From NCBI GenBank assembly GCA_026707735.1, contig JAPOWH010000023.1, positions 62,001 through 126,000 on the forward strand: a DNA stretch of 64,000 nt. The letters run 5' to 3'. Position 1 is the stretch's first letter. Each line of letters opens with the position of its first letter. The position numbers and the translations under genes were made by a program. The notes below the pieces were generated by a model that had not been told where the DNA came from, made no database searches, and saw only the letters and a list, made by a program, of their open reading frames with translations. This stretch comes from Gammaproteobacteria bacterium (GTDB lineage: Bacteria > Pseudomonadota > Gammaproteobacteria > Pseudomonadales > Azotimanducaceae). Positions 1-9,105 of the stretch are shown here, one piece after another.

Positions 1-424
1 GAAGAATGCGTGGGATCGTGTGTTGTTGCTTGTCATGTCTCCCTTATTCAAGAATGCGATATTGAGCTACGGCGCCCGTTTTGCTCACTGTATCCGCGAG
101 CAAGTGTAATAACCGCAAGATGTGTAGATGTGTCAGATCGCAAATTTAATCAGCAGCGCGAGCACTTTGCTTGATCATTAGAAAAGAAATTCGTTGAAAT
201 TAAGGGGTTATTCAGCTGGTGTAGGCAATTTGTGAAGCACGGAGAATCGTCATCATTGACTAAGAAAATTTGAAAGTGTTCACGAATTGGTCAAGATTCC
301 GCGAGTTACGTGCGTGTATTGTTCGATATCGTCCGTTGGGTTAGTATGCTCCCACAGCAAATTCGTAGCTAATCGGCATCGATTGGACCGATCTGCCCTT
401 TAGCAAGTAGGAGACAAAGTTACC
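1..424. other. Left-edge noncoding stretch
   Basis: No convincing gene was found here. A frame open from base 2 ends in TAA at 107-109 and could be the last 35 residues of a gene entering from the left, but it shows no recognisable motif. The last 20 bases carry a Shine-Dalgarno sequence (TAGGAG, 408-413), 11 bases before the GTG at 425, which belongs to the next gene. Confidence 0.5.
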
Positions 425-1456
425 GTGAAGAATGTTCGTTTGCTAGCTGTTTTGACGCTGTGCACCATCCTTGCCCTACCAGGCGTTGCGCAAGTCCTTG
501 AGGGACCCAGAGGCCCCGTGGAGTTTGTCGGACTAGAGAAGTGGACCGCATCCGAATTGTTTGAAGCGATAAAGGAACAGGAACCGGATAAGCCATTCCA
601 CGCCTGCGCTGCTACATTGAAGAGCAATTTGGAATTCGCGGACGCTGCTGCGTTTGGATTCATGAAGCAGTTAGAAGACGGTTCAATGTACATGTATACC
701 GTAGTTGTAGGTATCGAGGACGATTCGGGAGTGCAATATCGCTCTCCCGGAGAAGAAACCATCGTGTTACCTCAAACCTGGCAGGAGTTGCAGACCGCTT
801 TCGACGAGGACTTCGGCACGTTTGCCTCTCTTGTGCAAGCACGCTACCAAGCCATTGAAGCTGGTGAGCCGGATAAAGCGGCGATGCTTGCAGAGTATTT
901 CGGGGCAAATTCCGAAACGGCTGATGCAGTTTGGAAACTCATGGATCGGGAATACGAGGACTCAGATCAAAGTCTAGCTCTCGAGGTGCTGGCAAAGGAC
1001 GCCTCAAGGTCAGCGCGCGCGGTTGCAACAATGGTTCTCGGCTATTTCCCCGATAACGAATCGACTTGGCACGCACTAGCCAATTCACTAGTCGACTCAG
1101 AAGCTGCCGTTAGAGATGTGGCGGGCAAGGTGCTCGAAGGCTTGGTTCGCACGGGCAAGACGACCCAAGTAAATTGGTCGGCGGCCCGGGAAACACTATT
1201 GGCTCTGTTCAGCGGCACGAATCCATGGGCTTTCAACGACATTCTGGAGTCCTTGGTTGCCACAGAAGTAGACACTGAATTCGCGCTGAAGTTGATCCAA
1301 GAAAAGCCAGAGCTGCTGATCGCGCACGCAGCGGTAGAGCACGAAAGGTTTAGAAAGCCGGCCCACGACTTCCTAACGTCGGTGAGCGGTGAAGATTTTG
1401 GAAAAGATGTAGATGCATGGATGAAGTGGGTCAATTCACGGAACTCAGATTCCTGA
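425..1456 (+). CDS. Exported HEAT-repeat-like protein of unknown function
   Basis: The 343-residue protein begins with a clear Sec signal peptide: KN-R followed by a hydrophobic run to about residue 20 and an A-Q cleavage region, so it should be periplasmic. Residues ~140-330 are helix-rich and contain alternating stretches such as ARAVATMVLGYFPD and EAAVRDVAGKVLEGLV, which look like HEAT or Armadillo-type repeats used in protein binding. The GTG start is supported by TAGGAG eleven bases upstream. It stands alone, with more than 400 bases free on both sides. I do not recognise a specific family; the repeat assignment is by eye and would need a profile search. Confidence 0.7.
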   Translation: MKNVRLLAVLTLCTILALPGVAQVLEGPRGPVEFVGLEKWTASELFEAIKEQEPDKPFHACAATLKSNLEFADAAAFGFMKQLEDGSMYMYTVVVGIEDDSGVQYRSPGEETIVLPQTWQELQTAFDEDFGTFASLVQARYQAIEAGEPDKAAMLAEYFGANSETADAVWKLMDREYEDSDQSLALEVLAKDASRSARAVATMVLGYFPDNESTWHALANSLVDSEAAVRDVAGKVLEGLVRTGKTTQVNWSAARETLLALFSGTNPWAFNDILESLVATEVDTEFALKLIQEKPELLIAHAAVEHERFRKPAHDFLTSVSGEDFGKDVDAWMKWVNSRNSDS

Positions 1457-1887
1457 TTCATAGCATGTAGATTTCAACCAGCCTGACTTCAGCGCTTAGC
1501 GGCAATTGTTGCCTTCAACCTCTCAATCCAATTGCGGAATGTTGGACGTCGGGTTAGATTCAGTCGAGGAATGACTCGTCTCTGGTTTAATTTGGCACGA
1601 TTTGTAGATTCTCAGGAACCTTACAGCAATCTTTGTGTCTTAATCCGACATCGTTGCTACGCAATGAACAAATGACTTGACGATTAATCGTCGAGACGTA
1701 ACATACGCACACCAACACCACTAGCGCAAAGGATTTCCGATGAAGACCGACCTACCATCAGTTCTTTGCGAAACAGAAATTCGCTAGACCCTAGCCCGCT
1801 GCTCCAACCGTTCTAGGAGCGCCAACCAATCTGTTTCTTCCTGCTATGCCTTGTGCATAGCGTGAACGTGTCTTGCTTCGATCACTC
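1457..1887. other. Intergenic stretch upstream of ABC exporter operon
   Basis: No RNA gene or long ORF is evident. It contains a 15-codon mini-ORF at 1740-1787 (MKTDLPSVLCETEIR) preceded by AAAGGA at 1728-1733, a well placed Shine-Dalgarno. This could be a chance ORF or a leader peptide for the ABC exporter genes that follow. Nothing else supports translation. Confidence 0.35.
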
Positions 1888-3732
1888 ATGAAACCACCAC
1901 AACACACAGAACGAAAGCCATCTCGTCCCACCCTATGGCTTATTACGCGCGGAGAACGTTTACGCTATGTCGTGGCGACAGTCAGCTCGACGATTTCAAG
2001 CGTCTGTACTCTAGGTTTGCCACTTGTAACCATGTACGCTCTGGACGTACTCGATCAGCGCGACTTTGGCTACGCGAATTCACTGCTGCTTGCGATTGCC
2101 GAATATTTCGGACCAAACACACCTTATGCCAGCTATCTCGTAGTTTCGGCCGTTTTCGGAGTTGTGATCGCCTTGCTGGCAAGTGCGTTTCAATTCGGTC
2201 GCGATCGCCTGTCCGCGCAAGCCTCCGAAGGAATCGCCAGACGGCTACGCAAAGTCCTGTTTGATCGCATTCAGCGCGTCAAGGCGTCGTTCTTCGACAG
2301 GGAAGAGATTGGCGACTTGGTCCAAAGGTGCACCTCGGACGTGGAAACCGTGCGTCGCTACATGCACAGCGATGTCGACGCGTTAGCCCGTGCGCTGCTG
2401 ATCCTCTCAGTTATGTTTCCTGTGCTTTGGTGGCGTAATCCAACACTCGCCCTCTATTCGGTAGTCCTAATGCCGGTTGTTGTGTTGGGAGGCATCTACT
2501 TCTTTAAGAGCGTCTCTCAGTTGTTCAAGCAAACAGATGAAGCTGAAGGCAAGCTGACCGCGGTCCTTCAAGAGAACCTGACGGGCATTAGGGTCGTACA
2601 AGCCTTTGCTCAGGAGTCCAAGGAATACGAGCGCTTTGAAAATTCCAACAGGGAATTCCGAGATCGTTACATACGACTAAACGCCTTTGAAGCTGTGTAT
2701 TGGGGCATCAGCGATTTTGTCTGCATGCTGCAGTCTGCGATCGTTTTGATTGCCAGCGGCTACTTGGTAATGAACGAAACACTGACGATTGGTGAGCTGG
2801 CTCTGTTCACATCACTATCGGGAATAGTGATCTGGCGTGTACGTCAAATGATCGACGTCGTCGAGCACACGGGAAAGACCTTAGTTTCTCTCCGGCGAAT
2901 AAACCACATTCTGGCGTCCGAACAAGAGCCAGTACAGCCAGTGCCTGAGTCCGCGTCCATTCGTGGAGAAATCACATTTGAAGACGTCTCGCTGACATAC
3001 GACGGAAACTCCAAACAGCTGGACAACATCGATCTCTCCATTCGCGCAGGAGAAACAATTGGACTTGTTGGAAGACCAGGTTCTGGCAAGTCAACTCTCA
3101 TCCGAGCCCTGATGCGTTTTTATCCGATTGCGAGCGGACGAATCCTGTTGGATGGCATCGATATTGAATCGATAGATGTGACCTGGTTGAGGAAACAGAT
3201 CGGTTGCGTCCTGCAGGAGCCATTTCTGTTTTCCAAGACAGTACGCGAAAACCTGCAGTTCGGAAACCTCGCTGCAAGCGAGGATGAATTTAATACAGCT
3301 ACGAGATTGGCTGCCATACACACGACCATTAACGAGTTTTCAGCCAAGTTCAACACGAAAATCGGTGAGCGCGGCGTGAATCTCTCGGGAGGTCAACGAC
3401 AACGCATGGCGCTAGCTCGAGCGCTACTGACTCGAGCACCCATATTGATCTTAGATGATGTCCTATCGGGCGTCGATACACGAACCGAAAGCGCTATTCT
3501 GCGAAATCTCGGGGATCCTGAGAGACGCGTGACGACCATCATAGTTGCGCATCGTCTTACGACTATTCGACAGGTTGAACGCATTGTGGTCATGGATCAG
3601 GGAAGGATCGTTCAGGTAGGACCTCACGAGAAGCTGATGTATGAGCCGGGCCCGTACCGGGAACTGTGCGACATCCAGAATCTTCTGGACGAGACAATCC
3701 AATACGAAACCGAGGTTGCCAGCCATGGCTGA
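1888..3732 (+). CDS. ABC exporter half-transporter, subunit with degenerate ATP site
   Basis: This is a fused membrane-plus-ATPase half transporter of the type IV (MsbA/BmrC-like) family, about 614 residues, predicted to pair with the next gene in the inner membrane. The N-terminal half holds about six transmembrane helices. The nucleotide-binding domain has Walker A GRPGSGKS (~395), signature LSGGQ (~499), Walker B LILDD (~520) and the switch histidine in VAHRLTTI. The residue after the Walker B aspartate is Asp, not the catalytic Glu, which is the hallmark of the inactive site in heterodimeric exporters. An upstream in-frame TTG at 1873 is an alternative start; neither has a good Shine-Dalgarno. 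The substrate (lipid, peptide or drug) cannot be told from sequence. Confidence 0.88.
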   Translation: MKPPQHTERKPSRPTLWLITRGERLRYVVATVSSTISSVCTLGLPLVTMYALDVLDQRDFGYANSLLLAIAEYFGPNTPYASYLVVSAVFGVVIALLASAFQFGRDRLSAQASEGIARRLRKVLFDRIQRVKASFFDREEIGDLVQRCTSDVETVRRYMHSDVDALARALLILSVMFPVLWWRNPTLALYSVVLMPVVVLGGIYFFKSVSQLFKQTDEAEGKLTAVLQENLTGIRVVQAFAQESKEYERFENSNREFRDRYIRLNAFEAVYWGISDFVCMLQSAIVLIASGYLVMNETLTIGELALFTSLSGIVIWRVRQMIDVVEHTGKTLVSLRRINHILASEQEPVQPVPESASIRGEITFEDVSLTYDGNSKQLDNIDLSIRAGETIGLVGRPGSGKSTLIRALMRFYPIASGRILLDGIDIESIDVTWLRKQIGCVLQEPFLFSKTVRENLQFGNLAASEDEFNTATRLAAIHTTINEFSAKFNTKIGERGVNLSGGQRQRMALARALLTRAPILILDDVLSGVDTRTESAILRNLGDPERRVTTIIVAHRLTTIRQVERIVVMDQGRIVQVGPHEKLMYEPGPYRELCDIQNLLDETIQYETEVASHG

Positions 3733-5569
3733 TGTCTACAGCGAAACAGATCTGATCTCTACCGACGAATTCCAAGATTCGGAAAACGCGAAGATGGAAG
3801 TCAGCCTATGGCAAAGGCTGTTTGGATACGTCTTGCACTACCGCGGTCACCTTCTCGTAGTAGGAATCTGCGGCGCCGTTGTTGGCGCCACGGAAATGAC
3901 CTATGGATTGGTTACCAAGTGGTTGATTGACGACATTCAGGCTAATGGAACGCAAGCGTCGCTCAGCACTTGGGCAGCCTTGATCGTAGCTGCGAGTGCG
4001 GTCGTCAGTATTGCCATGGTCGGCCTCGTCTTCTACGTTTCCAAGCTCCGGGCAATGGCAAGCTTTGACATTCGCCGGGATGCATTCCTGAACATTCAAA
4101 AGCAGTCCTTCAAGTTCTTCGACAAGCGACCCGTGGGATGGCTGATGGCTCGCTTGACTTCAGACTGCGAACGCCTGACCGACATCCTCACTTGGGCGTT
4201 CATTGATTTCGTCTGGGGCACTGCAATGATGCTCTCGATGGGAGTCGTCATGGTGATATTGAACTGGAAGCTCGCACTGTGCGCATTTTCCATACTGCCC
4301 ATCATAGGCTGGGCGACGATTAAGTTCAGAAGGTCAATCCTTCGCACTGCACGCGACGTTAGGTCAACCAACTCTCTCATCACAGGTTCGTTTAACGAAA
4401 GCATGATGGGTGTACTTACAAGCAAGTCGTTTGTGCAGGAATCGAAGAACCTGCAGGAGTTCACTCACTTGACCGACCGGATGTATACGTCTTCAGTCAA
4501 GAATCTTACGCTGGCAGCACTCTATATGCCGATTGTGATGACGATGGCGAGTGTGTCGACAGGCTTGGTGCTGTCGATTGGAGGCATGGAATTCTTGAAT
4601 GGAATCTTGCTCGCTGGGTCGTTGATCGCGTTCCTACTCTGGGTCCGCTATTTCTTTGAACCTACTATCGAAATGGCGCATTGGTTTACGGAAATGCAGA
4701 CTGCGCAAGCATCGGCTGAGAGAATCCTAGCTGTAATGGATGCAACTCCCGACATCGACGCAGGAGACATGCTGGCTGCTAGTCAACACAACGGCGTGTC
4801 GTCGATCAAGGTTCAGGAGGTTGACTTCGCCTATTCGGAGCAAAAAACCGTACTTTCTGAAATTAACTTACAAGCGGATTCAGGAGAGACCATTGCGCTG
4901 GTTGGACCCACCGGAGGCGGCAAGACAACCTTGGCAAATCTACTTTGCAGGTTCTACGAACCAACCTCCGGTCGCATTCTTGTCAACAATCTGGACTACC
5001 GAGAAATTCCGCTGTATTGGTACCGATCACAACTTGGTGTTGTTCTTCAGCATCCCCACGTCTTTTCCGGATCAATTCTTGAAAACATCCGCTACGGACG
5101 GACCGATGCGTCCGATAGCGAGGTATTCGAAGCCGCCAAGCTAGCGGGTGCACATGGATTCATTGAAGCCATGGAGCAAAGTTATTCCACAGAGGCGGGA
5201 GCAAGCGGCTGCAAGTTGTCAGCTGGACAGAAGCAGTTGCTCTCCATAGCCCGTGCAATACTGGCCGATCCTCAGGTTCTCGTACTAGATGAAGCCACCA
5301 GTTCCGTCGACACCGACACGGAGCAGCACATTCAGAGAGGACTCGAGAATCTCTTGAAGGACAGAATCTGCTTTGTGATCGCACACCGACTTTCGACCAT
5401 CCGCAACGCAACCAGAATCGCGTTCATCCATGAGGGTCGTATTGTCGAGTTGGGAAGTCACCAGGAGCTCCTCAAGATCGATGGCCAATATGCCGACATG
5501 TATCGCCAACAAAGTATGCGCGACTCCATCGCATCGAGTTTTGACTTGGCCGACAAGACAAGCGAGTGA
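3725..5569 (+). CDS. ABC exporter half-transporter, catalytically competent subunit
   Basis: Second half of the heterodimeric exporter, 614 residues: about six membrane helices followed by an ATPase domain with Walker A GPTGGGKT (~394), signature LSAGQ (~498), Walker B LVLDEA with a proper catalytic Glu, and VIAHRLSTI. Its signature is LSAGQ instead of LSGGQ. In the dimer this signature faces the partner's Asp-containing Walker B, so both lesions fall in the same composite site, matching known asymmetric exporters. I start it at ATG 3725, overlapping the upstream stop by 8 bases, because GAGG at 3712-3715 is well placed; the frame is open upstream to 3641. Overlap implies translational coupling. 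Confidence 0.9.
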   Translation: MADVYSETDLISTDEFQDSENAKMEVSLWQRLFGYVLHYRGHLLVVGICGAVVGATEMTYGLVTKWLIDDIQANGTQASLSTWAALIVAASAVVSIAMVGLVFYVSKLRAMASFDIRRDAFLNIQKQSFKFFDKRPVGWLMARLTSDCERLTDILTWAFIDFVWGTAMMLSMGVVMVILNWKLALCAFSILPIIGWATIKFRRSILRTARDVRSTNSLITGSFNESMMGVLTSKSFVQESKNLQEFTHLTDRMYTSSVKNLTLAALYMPIVMTMASVSTGLVLSIGGMEFLNGILLAGSLIAFLLWVRYFFEPTIEMAHWFTEMQTAQASAERILAVMDATPDIDAGDMLAASQHNGVSSIKVQEVDFAYSEQKTVLSEINLQADSGETIALVGPTGGGKTTLANLLCRFYEPTSGRILVNNLDYREIPLYWYRSQLGVVLQHPHVFSGSILENIRYGRTDASDSEVFEAAKLAGAHGFIEAMEQSYSTEAGASGCKLSAGQKQLLSIARAILADPQVLVLDEATSSVDTDTEQHIQRGLENLLKDRICFVIAHRLSTIRNATRIAFIHEGRIVELGSHQELLKIDGQYADMYRQQSMRDSIASSFDLADKTSE

Positions 5570-5614
5570 CTTGGCTGTACACTTGAAGCTCGTGACTTCG
5601 CGGCGACACGCACA

Positions 5615-5989
5615 ATGAAACCAGCAATTGCAGTTAGTGGCCAATGTGGCTTGGTAGGCACCAAGTTCATGATTATCGTTCAGGAGATGGACAGGGCGAT
5701 CGCGTTCTATCGGGACGTAATTGGGCTTGAGGTCAAATTACATACAGATCATTGGAGCGAACTGGCCTTTGGAGATGCAACCGTTGCTCTGCACGGTGGC
5801 GGAGACACCGATTTCCGAGCAACAGGACTGTCATTCACCGTGTCCGATATCGATAAGGCCTGCCACGCCGTTATCGATGGCGGCGGTTCGATTCGTTCCC
5901 AGCCTGAGGATCGAGGCGACGAAGGAATTCATCTTGCTATGCTCACTGATACCGAAAACAACGGCTTCATGTTTAGCCAGCCAAAGTAA
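5615..5989 (+). CDS. VOC (glyoxalase/bleomycin-resistance fold) protein
   Basis: Small cytosolic protein of 124 residues with the vicinal-oxygen-chelate fold: the pattern FMIIVQEMDRAIAFYRDVIG is the typical first beta-alpha unit, and the second half repeats it (LSFTVSDIDKACHAVIDGGG). VOC proteins bind a metal and act as isomerases, dioxygenases or drug-binding proteins; the substrate is not predictable here. It lies 45 bases after the ABC exporter genes on the same strand and may be co-transcribed. A later start at 5669 would trim the first 18 residues. Confidence 0.75.
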   Translation: MKPAIAVSGQCGLVGTKFMIIVQEMDRAIAFYRDVIGLEVKLHTDHWSELAFGDATVALHGGGDTDFRATGLSFTVSDIDKACHAVIDGGGSIRSQPEDRGDEGIHLAMLTDTENNGFMFSQPK

Positions 5990-6079
5990 TCGACCGTCTG
6001 AGGCATTCAGCAGCTTGAGTTGCATTATGGCGCTCCTCAGTAAGTGGAAACGGGCCCACTACAGTCAAGCAGCCCCAAT

Positions 6080-7174
6080 ATGAAAGAGTTCGGCTCGCTC
6101 TCCTTGTGGGAAGGAGAAGTGCCACAAGCCACAGGCAGCGGCCCGGTGCACGAGCCCCGACTCACGATCCATCTTCCTTCCCCAGACAATGCCACGGGCT
6201 GCGGGGTTCTTGTAGCTCCAGGTGGAGGCTACCGCATTCTTGCGTCGGACCATGAAGGGTTACAAGTGGCACAAGCATTCAACGAACTCGGTATCGCTGC
6301 CTTTGTTCTGCGTTATCGCGTTGCGCCAACGTATTCGTCGGCTATTTCATTGCTGGACGGACAACGCGCAATCCGAATATTGCGCTACAAATCAAGTGAA
6401 TACGGTATTTCGCGTCTTGGAATGTTGGGATTCTCTGCTGGAGGACACCTGGCGGCCAATGTAGGAACTGATCGTTGGTTAGTCGAAGGCGAATGCATAG
6501 ACCCAGTAGATGCGATGAGCGCGAGACCAGATTTCCTTGCGCTTTGCTACGCGGTAACGAATGGAATAGTCCGCGGCAGAAAAGCGGACGAGTACACGCC
6601 TACAGACACTCGAGTAAATGCCGAAACTCCACCCACATTTCTTATGCACACGCACCAGGACGAGATCGTACCGACGGAACAGTCAATGATCTTCTATAAC
6701 GCCCTGCACAGACATCGCGTTCCTTCAGAAATGCATGTATTCGGAAGCGGAGAGCACGGAGTGGGATTGGCCAGCGGTGACCCTGATACTAACTTGTGGT
6801 TTTCACTGCTTCACAACTGGATTCGCCGTCAGGGCTTTCTGACTTCGAAGCAAAGAGTTGAGGTGAGTGGTCAAGTGCTGATAAACGGACATCTCCCCGG
6901 CCATATTTGGCTTACATTGGAACCTATGGACCGAAATGCACCCTCTGCTCGGGTTAGGATCGATCCATCATCCAAAGGCGAGTTCAAAATACACAAAGAA
7001 AGCGGACCTGTGAACGGTCCACACATCGCCACCGTGCGGCACATTTCGGACAAGATTTCCCAAGATGCCATAGGCGACTACACACTTGACCGAGAAATCG
7101 TGTATTCGCAAAAAGTTGCCCTAAGTGCAGACACGCGCCTAAATCTGCAACTTACCGAACGTAATCGTTGCTAA
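6080..7174 (+). CDS. Alpha/beta-hydrolase esterase with C-terminal beta-sandwich domain
   Basis: Residues ~1-265 form an acetylesterase-like hydrolase: oxyanion loop APGGGYRI, nucleophile elbow GFSAGG, acid THQDEIVPTE and histidine SGEHGVG, a complete catalytic set similar to xylan/carbohydrate acetyl esterases. Residues ~265-364 are an extra beta-rich domain (VSGQVLINGHLPGHIWLTLE...) that resembles carboxypeptidase-regulatory or transthyretin-like modules, an uncommon addition. No signal peptide is visible, so it appears cytosolic. An in-frame GTG at 6044 would add 12 residues; neither start has an obvious ribosome site. It is convergent with the phosphatase gene that follows, across a 71-base gap holding only weak hairpins. 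Confidence 0.8.
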   Translation: MKEFGSLSLWEGEVPQATGSGPVHEPRLTIHLPSPDNATGCGVLVAPGGGYRILASDHEGLQVAQAFNELGIAAFVLRYRVAPTYSSAISLLDGQRAIRILRYKSSEYGISRLGMLGFSAGGHLAANVGTDRWLVEGECIDPVDAMSARPDFLALCYAVTNGIVRGRKADEYTPTDTRVNAETPPTFLMHTHQDEIVPTEQSMIFYNALHRHRVPSEMHVFGSGEHGVGLASGDPDTNLWFSLLHNWIRRQGFLTSKQRVEVSGQVLINGHLPGHIWLTLEPMDRNAPSARVRIDPSSKGEFKIHKESGPVNGPHIATVRHISDKISQDAIGDYTLDREIVYSQKVALSADTRLNLQLTERNRC

Positions 7175-7245
7175 TCGATTACGGGCTTAGCTAGTTTTGC
7201 CCTTTTACGACTTAACTAGGAAAAGACACTAGGTAGTTTTTCAGA

Positions 7246-7929
7246 TCATTCACTATAGCGAGAGAGGTAGTTAGTCATTAGGTGGGATGTGTCGTTGAAA
7301 CGACGCACATGAACTCGTCGTTTGGTCACAACGACATGCGTTATTGACCCGTTGTCTGCACCTAGGAAAGCCATTGGCCGAGCTCCTGTTGCCGTCGAGA
7401 CAATCTGTCCAATCACGGCACCGTGCACGAAAGCAGCTACAAGCTGATCGGGGTGCCTTTGCGCGATCGTCTTGATGGAATTCGTCAAACGACGCTCAAA
7501 CCCCTTAGTAGTTTCTGCTCCAGGAATGATCTCCCAACGGTCTTCCCCAATCGCTAGCTTGAGAATTGGATCGTTTTGAGCAACTTTCTCGCGGTAGACC
7601 CCTCCCTCGTACTCACCCAGATTGACTTCCCGCAGATCAGCAATCTCAACGGCTTCGAGATTGAGCAATCGGCACAACGGCTCCGCAGTCTGCCTTGTTC
7701 TCTGCAGGTTTGATACGTAGATGGCATCAATGGACTCGTCTTGCAGCCGAACCGCAACCTGCTTCGCTTGTGCCACACCGACTGAATGCAATGGTGGATC
7801 ACCGTGACCATCGACAAGATCGAATGGTCGGCTTGGATCGGCGGGAGCTGATTCACCATGTCGAATCAGCAATATGTCCGTGGATCCAGGTGGACTAGCG
7901 AATCTATGTTGTCTGTATTGAGTAGACAC
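7246..7929 (-). CDS. Histidine phosphatase superfamily protein
   Basis: The 227-residue protein has the phosphoglycerate-mutase/histidine-phosphatase signature LIRHGES (His24 is the phosphate acceptor), the conserved SNLQRTRQTAEPL segment, the acidic E in EIADLREVNLGEYEG, and the second histidine in FVHGAVIG. It probably removes phosphate from a small metabolite; the substrate is unknown. The frame is open to 8169, overlapping the GST gene, but homology begins around 7900, and a GTG at 7929 with AGAAGG just upstream gives a sensible length. It follows the GST gene on the same strand with a gap of 116 bases. Confidence 0.82.
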   Translation of the reverse strand: MSTQYRQHRFASPPGSTDILLIRHGESAPADPSRPFDLVDGHGDPPLHSVGVAQAKQVAVRLQDESIDAIYVSNLQRTRQTAEPLCRLLNLEAVEIADLREVNLGEYEGGVYREKVAQNDPILKLAIGEDRWEIIPGAETTKGFERRLTNSIKTIAQRHPDQLVAAFVHGAVIGQIVSTATGARPMAFLGADNGSITHVVVTKRRVHVRRFNDTSHLMTNYLSRYSE

Positions 7930-8045
7930 TTTGCCTTCTAGTGTTGAAAAAGCCAATGAAAGTACAGCGGTCCGATTGCACAATGTAACCTTTCGATCAG
8001 CTTTAGATGTATGAGATAAATGATGGATTTGACATGGAATTCTTA

Positions 8046-8660
8046 CTATCCACTTCCCATGGATCCATCTAACTCCTGTGCTCGCACATAGGCTTCTCGT
8101 TTCTGAACGCGTCGGACGTAATCCTCGAACACGGGCCGTCGTTCGATTGAACCAAACGACATGCCCCACATGACCTGAGAGCCGACATACACGTCGGCAG
8201 CGGTAAACGAGTCACCTGCTATATATGGTCCCGCGGCAAAAATGCCCTCAAGTGTTGCCAAAACACGGCCGTAGTTTCCATAGCCTGCCATTGACTCCTG
8301 CTCGGACGTCAACTCAAATCCTAGCGATCGATTCGTGGTGGCAGCTTCAACCGGACCAGCTGCAAAGAACAGCCAACGGTAGTATGTGCCTCTGTCCTCT
8401 AGTGGTGGTGCAAGACCAGCTTTGGGAAATGCATCGGCTAGATAGGCACAAATGGCAGCACACTCAGTAACCCTAACCTCTCCATGTCGTATGGATGGAA
8501 CTTTGCCCATGGGGTTAATTGACATGTATTCAGGTTCCTTCATGGATCCTCCATACTCGAGAATCACGGTCTCGTAAGGTTGCCCCACCTCCTCCAGCAT
8601 CCAGCGAGCTATTCGCCCACGAGACCTAGGATTCGTATAGAAAGTTAGTTGTGCGCTCAC
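8046..8660 (-). CDS. Glutathione S-transferase family protein
   Basis: A 204-residue cytosolic GST: thioredoxin-like N-terminal domain (LTFYTNPRSRGRIARWMLEE, then the cis-proline region GKVPSIRHG and the TECAAICAYLAD glutathione-binding loop) followed by an all-helical C-terminal domain with the FTAADVYVG N-capping box. It probably conjugates or reduces electrophiles with glutathione. I choose GTG 8660 because GGGAG sits eight bases upstream and homology starts there; an ATG at 8681 would add seven residues. Confidence 0.85.
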   Translation of the reverse strand: MSAQLTFYTNPRSRGRIARWMLEEVGQPYETVILEYGGSMKEPEYMSINPMGKVPSIRHGEVRVTECAAICAYLADAFPKAGLAPPLEDRGTYYRWLFFAAGPVEAATTNRSLGFELTSEQESMAGYGNYGRVLATLEGIFAAGPYIAGDSFTAADVYVGSQVMWGMSFGSIERRPVFEDYVRRVQKREAYVRAQELDGSMGSG

Positions 8661-9105
8661 CAATTTGGCTCCCAGCCCCATTAGAGGGCGGAATTATATG
8701 AGCAGTCCTGGCGAGTAGAGGTGCAGCAACTCCTATCGCTCGACTGCACTCTTCCAGCTCTATGTCAATGAGGAATAAGTGGATGAGGCAACTGCCGAGG
8801 AATCCTCGGTAGTTCAAAGTGAGATCACCAAGTAAGTCACCCTCAGCGTCTGCCACGACATTCTCGCCTCCGCTACTGCGGTTGGTTTCCCGTTGTATTC
8901 GAATCGGCGGGCGTGGTTCCTTGGGTTCGACAATGCATCAATAGCAATGTTTTCTAGCTGCACTTGCCTAGTTGATTGTGTCGGGTGATTCGAGACGGAG
9001 TACTGATGTTTCCGCTTTCAATCAATTTGCACAAGGCGATTCTGGTTTGAAGTTCCGAGTCGACCTGGCTACCTAGAAAACCCAAGGCAATGAAACGTGG
9101 CTTAG
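8661..9105. other. Intergenic stretch
   Basis: Between two leftward gene groups. No RNA gene, repeat or convincing ORF was seen; the promoter of the GST gene should lie at its left end. Open frames on the minus strand here (for example 8626-8856) lack recognisable motifs. Confidence 0.4.

Noticed and set aside
2-109. Open frame ending in TAA that could be the 3' end of a gene
   Set aside because: Only 35 residues with no motif; cannot be told from chance.
7160-7183. 8-bp inverted repeat around the esterase stop codon
   Set aside because: Too short and without a U-tail; not supported as a terminator.
7930-8169. N-terminal extension of the histidine phosphatase
   Set aside because: Overlaps the GST gene and lacks phosphatase homology; GTG 7929 gives normal length.
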